37,742 nucleotides of DNA. Origin: Hydnum rufescens UP504. Lineage: Eukaryota; Basidiomycota; Agaricomycetes; Cantharellales; Hydnaceae. This document shows positions 20,009-31,107 of the stretch, piece by piece. Position 1 is the first letter of the stretch. Each line of letters opens with the position of its first letter. Made by a program: the position numbers and the translations under genes. The stretch covers positions 1 to 37,742 of the forward strand of contig MU129020.1 of the NCBI GenBank assembly GCA_014904985.1. The letters run 5' to 3'. Below the pieces are notes generated by a model, which was given only the letters and a program-made list of their open reading frames with translations, did not search any database and was not told where the DNA came from.

Positions 20009-22560
20009 ATGGCACCGCTGAGTGGAGACGATACCCAATCCCCAGCGGACTCCATAATGAACCCTCCCGCTGGCCAAAACTATGACGAGAACCCCTCTAC
20101 GACGTCCATTCAACACATTCAAGGCGGTCTTACCCTTCCACCGATTCGTAGTTTGGACCTTGCACTCGCACACCCAACAACTCATGCAGAAGACGCCACA
20201 TCACAAATGGGACCAGGTCAGCCAGGATATCCTGGAGACGACGGCGGCAGAGCCCCGACTCCTCTGAATCGGCGCGACCCATTCCCGCAATGGAGATCCT
20301 ACCCTCCCCACCCGGATTCTAGCTCCATTCAATATTCTGCGCCCTCCGGACAGCGAGACACCCCTCAGATGTTTTCGCGGGCGTATCAGCATGGCCATGG
20401 CCAGAGTAATTTTGGGACGGCCCTTATAAGGGATCAGGAGCACGCTGAAGGGCCACCAGGGTCCTCCTACAGCCACGTCGCCGCGCATGTTCAAGAATCG
20501 CCCCCTCACCCGGCCCCCCACTCACAGATATCCCACCCTATCGAAAACATATATCCCGAAACTCGTCCTTCCGTCCCGGGTGCTCGCTCAGACGTCCCGG
20601 ATGTGCTCTCTTCAGAGGCTCCCTCAGCTTCTCCCGACAGCCCAGGGCATTTCCGGTCTTATAGTGATTCGGTCCATCATAACCAGCGTAATGACTTTCG
20701 TGCATCCTATACTTCCCCATCTCAGTCCTTCCAGCCCATGAATCTGCAACAATCTTCACCACATAATACTCACCATAACCCCCATAACCACTCTCGGCCT
20801 GCCTTTTCTCATTCCTACCCAGCTCCTGGGGCACTTTCGACACATCCGTCACCATTCCATTATTCGGAATATCCTCCTCATCCTAGTGAGGCGTCCACAT
20901 CTTTCGCGCGTTCCGCTCAAGCATACGGACCTACCCTCCAATCCGAGTCCTACCTCGCCCCTTCCTCCTCCCTTCCTCGCCAAAACCCCGAAGCATTGTT
21001 TCGATACAACTCATACGAACAGCAGTCGAGTGGAAGTTCTGCACGTTTATCGCCACGACCTGCAGTCAACGATGCGCGACGAGATAAGTGGCGCGAATCT
21101 GATCACGAGCCCACTCGTGACCGATCGCAGAGCAGATCCCCCGGCGTGCGCCAGAATAGCCAACCGTCCCAGGTTACCCGCGCCCAGGAGAATTCCCGTC
21201 CGCCGTATCGTGACGCCGCGCAATTGAACACCTCGATCACTGAGGTATGCCCTGTTGGCACTCTTTTTGTCACACCGAGGCTGACGCTTCTGCGGTACGC
21301 TCACCATAGATTATTGAACATTGCACAGCATTAACGGCCTTTGCGCGACACTGTGGTAACCATTCCTCAGCAGCATAGCGCCGTACCATTGCTGATCTCG
21401 TTCCTTTTCGTGCCCCAGCTTCCCTTAAACGTGAAGGCCGAGAAGGCCAGCACGCATTTCCTTCAGCGTCGGAATTATCCCAAATGGTTCACCGAGCCAC
21501 TCTTGTGGCCCAGCTCCTGGATGCATTGCGAGTGGCCCGGAAAAATGAAGAGAATGCTGTGGCTAACCCCCCGATCTCATCGGCTGGCTCGAAAAGATCC
21601 TGGGACGTCGTTTTAGAGGAGGCCCAAGCACCACCATTGAGACTAATCTTCGAAACTGGACAAGGTGCCCGCGGAACTGAGTCCAGTGGCTTGCAAGAAG
21701 ATTCTATCTCGTTGGTACGCGAGTTACGTTCCTAATTTTCTGCCTGCCTAATATGAGGCATTATCGCAGGCTGCGGATGCGAGTAGTTCACGATATTCCC
21801 GAACTAAAGCCGAACAAGATATGGAGCTGATAAAGCGCAAGAGACACGCGAATGCAGATCATGAGTCCGAAAGTTCCGTGATTCCCAGGGCTAAAAAACG
21901 CGGACCTCGTGTGCGTGGCCGCCAACTTTAACTTATCTGGACTACACCAGATCTAACTTCAATGTTATTCGACCCTTCAGCAAAAGACTACTGCACCTGT
22001 CCCTGGTCAGTGCTCTTCGTGTGGCAGCCGTGACACGCCAGAATGGAGGTAAGACGTGACCCTTCATTTTGCTATCCAAAGGCATCCCCCGTTGATTTTC
22101 CATGGTCAGGCGCGGTCCAGATGGGCCCCGGACTCTATGTAACGCTTGTGGACTTCGTAAGCCATTTTTATTTTCTCGAAGGATCTCATGAGTTGCTAAC
22201 ATCCTCATGATGTTGGCCTATCCCTAAGATTACGCCAAGATCGTGCGTGAAGGTGGGGAACTGGCACCCGAGTCCGACCTTGAAGGAAACGACACCCGTT
22301 CTCGCTCACTCATTACTCGTCACAACACCCACGGCAACCCTGATGTGAAGCCGAATATTTCAAGTGTGGCCCAACCAATATCTATGAGTCTACCACAGAT
22401 TTCACTGGATAGTGGTCTAAGGCTCAATACGGCTGGGACCCGCTCGCGGGCCCAGACTTACTCGACTGCATTAGCGGGATCGTCAAGGTCCGCGGGGCCT
22501 CCTAATCCTTTCCCCTCTTCATCAATTTCCGGCGCTAATCAACTCCTAAGGTACGCCTAA
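20009..22560 (+). CDS. GATA-type zinc-finger transcription factor (NsdD-like), seven exons
   Basis: Exons: 20009-21244, 21310-21355, 21419-21714, 21770-21910, 21981-22048, 22110-22156, 22229-22560. All six introns are 55-72 bases with GT-AG ends, and all phases agree, giving about 721 residues. The ATG at 20009 is the first in-frame ATG. The N-terminal 410 residues are Pro/Ser/His-rich and disordered, with the short motif GGLTLPPIRSLDL. A conserved-looking helical region (IIEHCTALTAFARHCASL, then MVHRATLVAQLLDAL) and a basic PRAKKRGPR stretch, a likely nuclear signal, precede the finger. The finger is CSSCGSRDTPEWR and RGPDGPRTLCNACGLHYAK, a CX2C-X18-CX2C class IVb GATA finger split over three exons. 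There is no PAS domain, so it is not WC-2. NsdD-type factors regulate sexual and light-dependent development in fungi. The 3' end is uncertain: CTAAG|GTACGC at 22549 could be a donor leading to another exon. Confidence 0.93.
21984..22246 (+). other. GATA zinc finger encoded across exons 5-7
   Basis: C584, C587, C606 and C609 (numbering from the ATG at 20009) are the expected zinc ligands. The first pair is in exon 5, the second in exon 6, and the basic tail YAKI in exon 7. Splits inside the finger at TPEWR|RGP and CGL|HYAK support the intron calls. Confidence 0.9.
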
Positions 22561-23554
22561 AGCGTTGGCAACCATCTGAGTAATTATTGACGCACGATAA
22601 CAATTATATGAAGTCCAAAACAATAACTCACGCCAAATCATCTACTGATCGATCTTTCAAACGCCTATTTTATCTCGACTACTTTCATTATTGTTTGACG
22701 TTTCACCTTCGTCCCGCCTAATCCGGCCTTAGACACATAATTCTACATGGGCAATCCAAATATCCCAAGGTGTATGCATTTGGGTTGTTGTGCAAGGCCC
22801 CCCTGTACATAACTATCCCCTCAAGCCGATTCCTCACATTTCCTCTTCATTTCTTGTCAGGTTTCACGCATAGATGCACATTCCTCGTTCTCATCATGCA
22901 CCCATCTTGCTCTCTTGAACTCCATGTAGTACACTTGACTTATTGTCGCTTCCATAGCGAGGATCCGTGGGTCCAGCTACTGTATATCCCCGGTTGTATT
23001 ATAATTGGTATTGCGCTAAGGTGGGATATGTCTGAAGTTTTTGCCACCACTGACCTTGGTTTGGAGCACGGATACATCCAATTGGTACCGGGGTGACGCA
23101 ATCTTCAAGTGCCAAAACCTCTATACCCACGGCACATTACTACCATAAATGATTGATCCTCGCTACAGCCGCGCCCAACCTTCATTATCACTTCAGGGTG
23201 ATATCACCATCTCAACTTGTAGAGGCCTACGACGTAGGGTTCAGCCCTCACGAGGTTTTCCTTCCTCACGAGAGATCGGGTAGCGGCGACAAGCCCCAAT
23301 CCCCGGCTCTTAAGCCGGTCGTCATGTGGATATTTTCCATCAAGTTGGTTTGTGTATGCGGAAGGTATGAAGAGGTTCAATTGAACTCATGAGTAGGGAA
23401 AAGAAGGACGAAGGAGAAGAGAATATGGAGCTTACCATCGGAAGATAAAAAGAAGAACCATGTATACTACCCAAAGGAAATCATGTATACGTCCTAGGGC
23501 GCGTACAAATGTCAATAGCCAAACGGCCATTACGTACCCGACTGTAGATTATCT
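22561..23554. other. Downstream flank of the GATA gene
   Basis: CpG-containing, unique-looking sequence. Short frames at 22770-23096 and 23153-23392 have no recognised domain. A possible acceptor CCTTAG at 22731 could join the donor-like site at 22549, but the continued frame (RHIILHGQ...) is not convincing. Probably 3' UTR and spacer. Confidence 0.35.
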
Positions 23555-23782
23555 GTGATGCACTATCCTCGCAGTGCCCGCGAACATCGAGAAGACAAGC
23601 TGCGGATTGCACAAATTGTCTTTGGCAAGCAGGAAGTTTCAGCCCACACTCTTGAATATCAAAGAGAGGAAGACGTGGCAAGGAAACAAAAAGAGACGCA
23701 GCGTCGACAATATCGCGAATTAGTCGACATAGCTGAGTCCTACTATTTGCGCGCTGCATATTCACAGCCACATGGAGCCTGA
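23555..23782 (+). CDS. Short charged helical reading frame, possible gene remnant
   Basis: Seventy-five codons rich in Arg, Glu and Gln (for example HTLEYQREEDVARKQKETQR) with codon use like the GATA gene and unlike the repeats. It ends a few bases before CpG-poor repeat DNA begins at about 23790, so it may be the surviving end of a host gene cut by transposon insertion. No family was recognised, and an upstream exon was not found. Confidence 0.3.
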   Translation: MMHYPRSAREHREDKLRIAQIVFGKQEVSAHTLEYQREEDVARKQKETQRRQYRELVDIAESYYLRAAYSQPHGA

Positions 23783-23934
23783 GAGACACCCACAATCAGG
23801 GAATGTAAGGCACTCCTCCAAAAAAGGATGATGACACTTACAGTCTCAGTAACAATGAGAACCATATCCAAGGTATTCAGTCCAAAACAAGAAGGTAAGG
23901 CTGCATAATTTAATTTAAAGGACACTGTAGATTT

Positions 23935-24140
23935 GCCAATCACACAGCTTCACAAAGCTCTGTCTGGCTTGTAGTGGTAAGGGGGAAAGAGTTGCTATTT
24001 TTATGGAGCTGTGATTACATGTATATATATGGTGACCTGGAAATCCAAGTGACACCTTGTTTCCAAATCTATTTTTAGGAAGGTTCCAGACTGGCCTAGA
24101 TTTGCCTATTATGGAAGGCTCCATGGAGTCCAGAGCCCCA
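23935..24140 (+). repeat. Dispersed repeat with intron-like interior, copy 1
   Basis: CACACAGCTTCACAAAGC, CTGTCTGGCTTGTAGTG|GTAAG, then CTATTTTTAG|GAAGGTTCCAGAC and CCTATTATGGAAGGCTCCA. The copy at 28740-28945 shares these flanks, but the 102 bases between GTAAG and TTTTTAG (23977-24078) have largely diverged in sequence while keeping the same length. That is the pattern expected of a true intron between conserved exons. Product unknown. Confidence 0.6.
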
Positions 24141-25252
24141 TCCAGATTCCAAGAATTTCCAATGGACATATACTGTCAGTCCTATATGGTCTGGATTGCC
24201 ATTGGTGACTCAAGTGACTCATAGCCTTTTAGTCACCTTTGGCCATCTGTGGCTAAGTCAGATGTACACCTGCCAAAGCCACAGCAAGGGACTTACAGTC
24301 CAAAAGGTAAGGTTTTGGGTTTTTTATAGGCTTAATTTTCTACCCTTCTACACTCCTGTGGCAATAAAAGAATCATACTGTCTGGTTTGCTATACTAATA
24401 TCATGTTTGTGAATAACTAGCCTCACTATAGGACCACATAGCTGCCCCATGTTCATCATTTTTTTAGTTGACTACCTGAACCTAGGACACATCTTGCCAA
24501 TTTTGCTTCACATCTTGCTTGTGAGTCCATCACCTAGGCTCCATTTTGAGGCAATATGAACCATTACATTCACACTAGCTACCATGTACTATTCTAGGGC
24601 CACCTGCTGAACCCCTCTGTTTGAAATCTGTTCAAGCAGATGCAAAATTAGAATTGTCATATGTTCTTTTTCCCTCAACATATCCTACTGACCATGGGAA
24701 CTTGGGTACAGAAGCACAACATCAAATTTATGAACAATGAGCTGCTGTGCCATTGTGACATTCTTGGCAAGTATCTTATCATGGATTTTCTGAGTCCTTG
24801 ATCCCGATTCAAGTTCATGCAACAGCAAAGTTCTGCTTAATTGCAAAGGGTGAGAATAAGGGAAAAGGCTTCTATGCCTGTGTTAAAAGTAATCCATGTG
24901 GATTCTTATGTATGTTGCCACTATTTGCACACCTCTCATGTCTGCTAATATTTCATGGGCTCAGTCTGGGTTTGTGTCATTGCATGACACTTTCCACATT
25001 CAATGATTAATCCTCCACCAACTAGGCTCACCAACCATCCAATGATAATCCATCAGAAGCTGGGAAGTTGGCTACAGGTGATGGTGGTCATGGAGCTAGG
25101 TGTGAACCAGGACCTTCTACACCCAGTATGTATACATTCATCATCCTCATTTTGAAGCCTTGACTAAACAAGGATCTCTTTATTGTGATATAGATTCTCC
25201 CTTGAAGTGTGTGTCTAGGTCCTTCATACCATCATTACCATTCTACCCAACC
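24141..25252. other. Unassigned repeat-type DNA
   Basis: CpG-poor, with short frames only. Intron-like GTAAGG with nearby TTTTATAG occurs near 24308-24330. Nothing recognisable was seen. Confidence 0.35.
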
Positions 25253-25664
25253 CCAAGGTTCAAACCTGAAATCATGAGCCCCTTCAGACATGAGAAATAT
25301 CTGAGCTGAACACTGATTTTAACCATAATCCAGAATGAGTCATCAATTCTGGCAAGTTGGAGAATTATGTAAGCAGGTTCCTTGGTGGAGAAATATATTA
25401 CTTTGAAGTGAAGTTCAACATAAAACCTCATCAAAAGTTCATGTTGGCTATACATAATCCATGTATAGCCAATATAAACTTTGCATGAGGTTTCATGTTT
25501 AACTTCACTTCAAAGTAACATATTTCTCCACCAAGGTACTTGCTTGCATAGTTCTGGGACTTGCCAGAATTGATGGCTCATTCTGGATTGTGGTTAAAAT
25601 CAGTGTTCAGCTCAGAGATTTCTCATGTCTGAAGGGGCTCATGATTTCAGGTTTGAACCTGGGT
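25253..25664. repeat. 0.41 kb palindrome (foldback, arms about 203 bases)
   Basis: GGTTCAAACCTGAAATCATG at the left matches CATGATTTCAGGTTTGAACC at the right, and the arms stay complementary to a centre near 25457 (TATACATAATCCATGTATAG). Arms differ by scattered substitutions and small indels. Just outside the right arm are repeated ACCTGAACCTGACC words, also found at 31715-31790. No protein is encoded. It may be a foldback element or a source of hairpin RNA. Confidence 0.85.
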
Positions 25665-25849
25665 TAAACCTGAACCTGACCTATGGTCAGGTTCAGATTT
25701 GAACTCAGGTTTCCAGGGTTTGTAACCTAACTTCAGCAACCATACTTTATAAGCCATTCCTGCCTTGAAACTGGGTATGTTCCCTTAAGGGATGGTGGGA
25801 TAGGTGTCCTTTACATCAGGCATAAGGGGGCCAGAAGTAATTCATTATT

Positions 25850-25989
25850 GATCTTTCTAAGGAGCAAGAGTACAAGTGTATCTACTTATATAGGAGGTCA
25901 AGGAGGGGTTACTAAAGGGAGGTGGGGATGTGGTACAATGTATGTGGCAGTGAAGTCACATGATGAGGTTACAAGTACAACTTGTGACA
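25850..25989 (-). mobile_element. LTR fragment, same family as 17364-17760
   Basis: On the minus strand it starts TGTCACAAGTTGTACTTGTAACC, passes TATATAAGTAGATACACTTG and stops being similar just after CTTAGAAAGATCAA. The 3' half is missing. TGTACTTGTCTTCTGCA, a word from the missing half, occurs on the plus strand at about 26000, which suggests a rearrangement rather than a simple deletion. Confidence 0.7.
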
Positions 25990-26652
25990 CCCTCCAACAA
26001 TGTACTTGTCTTCTGCACCTTAGGCAACCCTATTCCCATGTCTAATTGGGTAGTCTTTTGCTGGTAAAATGGTGTGTCTAAGAGACTCATGGGCCCATGG
26101 CCCAACATATCTTCTGAACCTACCATGGCCCCCTGGGCCTTCCTGAATATTAGGGCCCATGGGCCCATTCCAGGGTATTTTTTAGACACTGGCCCCATGA
26201 AAACCCCCCTCAGCTCTGCCAACAAGCATCAAGATCCTGGCATCATTCATTCCAGCTTCCACCTTCATGTAGGCAGCTAGCAGGGCTAGCAGGCTGCTTG
26301 GGGTTACCACATCAGTCATTGCCCATTCAAATAAATGATTTGGATCTGCTGCATCCAAAAAACTCAGCAGCATCTATTGGTATGTGCCCCCTCTGGCAGC
26401 ACAGTCACTGGGCAGGACAGTGGACAGCCCCAAGTGATGGCCACACACCAGAAATCTGCTCACTGGGACTGCCTGGTGGAATTTCCTTATTTGGAAGTCA
26501 CATGTTCACTCTAACTCCATCCTTGTATATTGCCTGGGCCTTCAGGTTGTGCAGAGTCATAAGACCCACAGTTGTTTGTAATGATAACAACAGGCTTGCC
26601 ATCATTATCATCACTTGAGGTGGGGAAGAGGGATGTGGGTAAGACATGGTCC
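25990..26652. other. Unassigned, with GGGCCCATGGGCCC palindromes
   Basis: GGGCCCATGG-type palindromic words occur at about 26090 and 26153. Short frames on both strands have no recognised domain. Confidence 0.35.
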
Positions 26653-26733
26653 CTAAAATGAAAGTGTTATTTAAAAAGGGCTGCCTGGGCTGCCCTTTTT
26701 GCATGACATGAGATGAAGTCTAGAGATACTTAC
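26653..26733 (-). other. Solitary dual-hairpin intron module
   Basis: On the minus strand: donor AAG|GTAAGT, hairpin A at about 26674-26700 (AAAAAGGGCTGCC / GGCTGCCCTTTTT), acceptor TTTTAG|GG. Hairpin B at 26740-26768 (ACCACACCCCAGC / GCTGGGGTGTGGT) ends five bases before the donor. A clear CTAAC branch is not visible. The upstream exon has an open frame of about 80 codons with no recognised product. It lies 14 kb from the array. Confidence 0.78.
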
Positions 26734-26769
26734 CTTATTACCACACCCCAGCAAAGCTGGGGTGTGGTT

Positions 26770-27299
26770 TCCTGTTCTGAGTGATGTGGCATCAGTTTCT
26801 TTGGTTGTGTGGGGTCATATGATCTTATCATTTGCAATGAAAACCAGATTGTCATTTGCCAGTGTCCATACCATTGTTTGAAGTGCAGAAGGAGGGTGGT
26901 GGGAGTGGTGTGGGCAGGAGTTATTGATTTCCTGCTGGCACCAGCAGTGTCATTATTGCTGGTTGACAGGCACATCAGAAGTCCATTTTTATGTGCCTAT
27001 CATGTAGTACATATACATACAACCACAATAGTCAATTTCAGGGGCACTTTGATACATATGGGCTGCCCAATCCCTTGTTCAGTGTTATAATACATTGCCT
27101 TATTTGGATTTTGCTCATTCTTGTCCTTTTCTTCAATATTATTAGACAAATAACTACATTTTTTTACAGATGCACACTGAAATAATACTCTGCAATGTCT
27201 TTCCATTGGGTGTTTGGCACTTTTTTGGAACCTGGCACTTACCAGTGTTGAGTCATGGCTTCATCTGCTGCCTGATTTGGGCATAGTGTGACCCCCATT
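26770..27299. other. Unassigned spacer beside the solitary module
   Basis: On the minus strand an open frame (26730-26975) runs into hairpin B of the neighbouring module. Otherwise there are only short frames. Confidence 0.3.
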
Positions 27300-28250
27300 G
27301 TAAGCAGGAATCTCCTAAGAGACCATGCCACAGTCCAAGATTATTGAATTGAGGATAAAAGGGGAGGGCCATGGAGTCAATCTGATGGTTGAGGTCTGAT
27401 TGAAGGAAAGGGTTTGAGATTGAGGGATTGTCTTGCTAGGGTGGGCTTGCTCTAACAATGAACAAATGGAGGGTTTAGCTTAGGAATCACACTGATGATT
27501 CTCCTCTTGAGAGTCTATCCAAAGCATGATAATGTAAAATGTAAATTGGAAGTCACCCTAGCACTAGCAGCTGTCCTACAAGACTTCAAAGACTGAGGGG
27601 GAGGGGGAAATCAGTGGAAATGTGCTTCTCCTGCACTTAATATACATCACAGAATAATGCCATGGTAACTCACAGAAAGGTGGGATTAAGGGTAAAATGA
27701 AGTCAAAAGCTTTAAAACTGAAGGAGATATTTAAATATCAAGTCAGAATAGGGGAATATGGCTTAACCAAGTTATTCCTCCTCCCCTACTGAACAGAATC
27801 CCTTGGGGAATGGTGGAACTGGTGACCCTAGATGTACCCTCCTTCAGATACAGGGTACTGGAATAATAATTGCCTTTAGTAATCAGAAAAGTGGAGGTAA
27901 AGATGAAATGAGACATGGGGAGACTAAATCACAGAAGACTGAGTTTTAATCCATTATTGGAGGGATAAATCCCTACCATCTACAAACCCCATTTGAGGAT
28001 GATTCTTCCAATAAACAAATCAATTCTTATGTCAATCCATGCCTCAATTCCCATACCCTTCATTCATTGGAGAAACAGTTCAAACTCTACATGTCTGAAA
28101 TCCATCAATCCACATCATTCCTTTGCCTTAAGGGCAAAGGATTATGATTATGTAATGATGTGAACTGTGCCTGGCCTTCATTCTGGACCCATGGACCTGT
28201 CACATGATCCAAAAAGGAGTTATGTCACTCTCAAGGAGTGTTTTTCAAAT
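27300..28250 (-). repeat. Mosaic repeat, copy B (S2 inverted, then S1 direct)
   Basis: 27300-27830 is the reverse complement of about 1150-1690 with many substitutions (CTTAATATACATCAC, GGTTGAGGTCTGA and CTCTTGAGAGTCTATCC words). 27955-28250 matches the direct strand of S1 (GGAGGGATAAATCCC start, CTCAAGGAGT end). No gene was seen. Confidence 0.65.
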
Positions 28251-28739
28251 TTCTCTGCCAGTTTTGATCAGAATGACAGTGCCCCAAAAGATACTGTAGG
28301 GGTTTCTTCTATATAGGATGTGAGAAACCTAAGAGAGGATTTGAGTTTAGAGCTCAAAACCTTCCCTTAATATGCCAAGGTAACACAGGTACTTCCCTCC
28401 CTATATAGATGGGAATGCCTGTAGGCTTTTGCGACAGCACTAGGATAGAAAGCTATCTGTACTGGCAATAAGAGTGTTTGAGACAGACTGTCCCTGGATT
28501 AGTCAAATGGGTAGGGTTCAGAAGACAGGATTATACTGTCCTCAAGAAGTTGCCGGCTGGTAGATGAGAGGAGCTGCCAGTCCTCAAGATGGGTATGAGT
28601 CAGAAACTGAGGGGTTAGGCTATCTTCAGATTTTCAGGTAGGTGTCAGGTGTCTCAGAATTCAGTCTTTCTTGTGCCAGCTGGTTGTTAAGCTGAGTCCA
28701 CAGAAATCTTACAAGGTCTAGGTGTTGACCAGGGAATAC
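28251..28739. other. Unassigned repeat-type DNA
   Basis: Contains the recurring TCTCTGCCAGTTTTGATC word and no coding signal. Confidence 0.3.
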
Positions 28740-28945
28740 CTTCACACAGCTTCACAAAGCACTGTCTGGCTTGTAGTGGTAAGAGGGAAAGAATTATTAT
28801 TATTGGGGGTGTAAATGTATAGATTTTTATATGCTGGCCAGAACTCCTGAGTAGCACATGGTATGGATTTTTATTTTTAGATGGGTTCCAGACCTGGCTG
28901 GCCTCTTCCTATTATGGAAAGCTCCACCCAGCTCAGAAGGTCCTT
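28740..28945 (+). repeat. Dispersed repeat with intron-like interior, copy 2
   Basis: Matches 23935-24140 in its flanks, with GTAGTG|GTAAG at 28779 and TTTTTAG at 28880, a 102-base interior as in copy 1 but of different sequence. Confidence 0.6.
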
Positions 28946-29519
28946 GATCTATTTATGAGATTTGCTAGGGAGTCCAGACAATGACATGTAGGTTCTTAGT
29001 CATCCTGGTTTCTGTCCATTGTCCATCTCCAAGTCTGCTTGTGTATATAGGTGGCCTAGCTGAGGACTTAAGGTCCAAATAATGAGAATTAGGCATTTTC
29101 TTACCCTAAGTTTCCTACCCTTCTACAGATACAGATTGTACCTATTTAATGGTACCAAACATGCAATGAACAGATCAAAAATGCAGTCCCTGTGCCATTA
29201 TCTTGCCATGATTCATACTCTGAAGGAGTATTTTTTGATTTTTGAGGCCAATTCATATCTAATTCGCTCATGACTACCATGCCCTGAAAGCTGTTTAAAA
29301 TGCACATCAAACAGTATCAAAGGAAAAACAATTGGATAAGAACTCCATTTTTCACAAGACAACCCCCTCCTTGTGACTCCCCCCTTGCTCCACCATCACA
29401 AATAATGAATTACTTCCAGCCCTCTTATGTCCAATGTAAAGGACACTCAGGGAGAGCTATTACACCATTTCTCAAGGGAATCTATCCAGTTTCAAGGGAG
29501 GAATGGCTTGTAATGTGTT
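28946..29519. other. Unassigned repeat-type DNA
   Basis: Short frames only. Words near 29220-29310 (CATGCCCTGAAAGCTGTT, CATCAAACAGTATCAA) are relatives of the direct repeat at 11127-11385. Confidence 0.35.
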
Positions 29520-29627
29520 TTTTCCCCTCTTTTTCACTTGATTCTTGAATATCTCCACCAGTTTTGAAGCTTTTAGCTTCATTTATTTTTCATTATGCTT
29601 CCCTTATCTCCACTTCTCCTGCAGAAT

Positions 29628-30000
29628 TTTGAATTGTGGTCTGGAATGTATATCAAGGGGAGGGAGCATGTAAATATTTGGTTTTTCCCCATATCACAAT
29701 TTGAGGCACTGAAGTATTGCTGCTGCTGGAGGAGATTTCCCACTTGTCAAGACTGTGTACAGCTGCATTAAGACTGAATAGCCAAGAGGACAACTTCAGG
29801 GTGTGGCCTTGACATCTTATTTTGTGACACTGATCCATTGCCTTGAGCAACTGCTGTTTATTGGAATTTTCTATTATTCCAAAAGACCTTCATTTTCCTG
29901 GACCTGAATATTTGAATTGTCCCCATGGTTCCCATCATTTGTCCTCTCTCCAACAACATGGACAGTAGTTGGATTGGTTATAACCATCCTGCTTATACCA
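29628..30000 (+). repeat. Left arm of a 0.37 kb inverted-repeat pair (part of S2)
   Basis: The reverse complement of 32612-32993 from GAATTTTGAATTGTGGTCTGG to CCTGCTTA, with high similarity. The arms enclose 2.6 kb containing inverted S1, a solitary intron module and a solo LTR. It may be terminal repeats of a composite element or two S2 copies in opposite orientation. Confidence 0.8.
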
Positions 30001-30239
30001 TTCATTTTTCCCTCAGTACCATTCAATGTGGACTTTTAGCACCTTGCCAGGGGTGGTCATTGCTAATGAATCAGAATAAAACTGACAGAGAAAATTGAAA
30101 AATACTGAAGGACAATGTGAAATATGCAGTAAAATCAACTTGCAGTGTGCAGTTTCAGTCTGATGGACATGAATTTTGTATTGTTTGAAAGGTTTGAAGC
30201 ATAGCTTTCTGGGAACTATTTTTCTGAGTCAATCTGATC

Positions 30240-30690
30240 AAAACTGAGGGAGATATTCTGGTTTTACTCCTTGAGAGTGTTGTAATACCCCCTATTTAAC
30301 ATGTGACCAGTCCACAAGTTGGATGCAATGGCTTAGGTGATTTTGTTTACATAATTCAGACTTGTTTACCACCCTTGAGGCAATGGACAGTGCACAATGG
30401 ATTGAGTGTCAAATGAACAGGGCAAGTTGAATTGCCTTAGCCACAATTGGCTTGGACTTGAAGTAAATAGATGGTCTGTTGAAGACCCAGGAATGGACAA
30501 TAAATTGTCTCATATAGAAGGTGGATGAAAAACAAATAAGGCATGGTCTTGGAAAATTGAAATCTGCTTCATATGACAATTAAAGGAATAATGGGGATTT
30601 GAAGGATTGGAATTGCATTAAATGGATTCATTTGAGGAGGTAGTTGGGTGTTGATGCAGAATGTACATAGTAGGGTTTTATCCCTCTGAC
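30240..30690 (-). repeat. Segment S1, inverted copy
   Basis: The reverse complement of about 350-800: CCTTGAGGCAATG, GGCAAGTTGAATTG, CACAATTGG and GGTCTGTTGA words in the expected order. Confidence 0.7.
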
Positions 30691-30750
30691 ACTGTCAAGA
30701 ATGCAAGCAAGCACCACACCCCAGTGACAATGCTGGGGGGTGGTTATCAG

Positions 30751-30854
30751 GTAAGATTTTTATTATACTCTTGCACAAAAGGAGTGTGTGCAAACCACTC
30801 CTGTTGCACACCTTTTGTTCTTTACTAATATATCAACTTCTGTTCATCATTCAG
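30751..30854 (+). other. Solitary dual-hairpin intron module
   Basis: Hairpin B at 30713-30744 (ACCACACCCCAG / CTGGGGGGTGGT), six bases, donor CAG|GTAAGA, hairpin A variant around 30772-30812 (GCACAAAAGGAGTG / CACTCCTGTTGCAC), branch CTAAT, acceptor TTCAG. Hairpin A here has changed on both sides of the stem relative to the array, keeping its pairing. Confidence 0.75.
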
Positions 30855-31107
30855 GCCCATCCACCCCCCACATGCAAAATGACAACAATGATGGATGACA
30901 CTGTCTTCTTGGTGAATTTGGTCTTTCATGATTCTCACTTCATACCCCAGAATTGGCTGAAATTGGCCAAAACTGGGACTTAGAGAATCTCAGACTTGCA
31001 GGACAGTGGGGAATATGGGCTTATTGGGGATAATGTGTTTCATTTATAATTGTTTATTTATTATCACTATATTACACATATACTACCCCAGGTCAGTGGG
31101 GTTGCAA

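Noticed and set aside
20009..22560. GATA factor as WC-2 light regulator
   Set aside because: The finger type fits, but no PAS domain is visible in the 570 residues before it.
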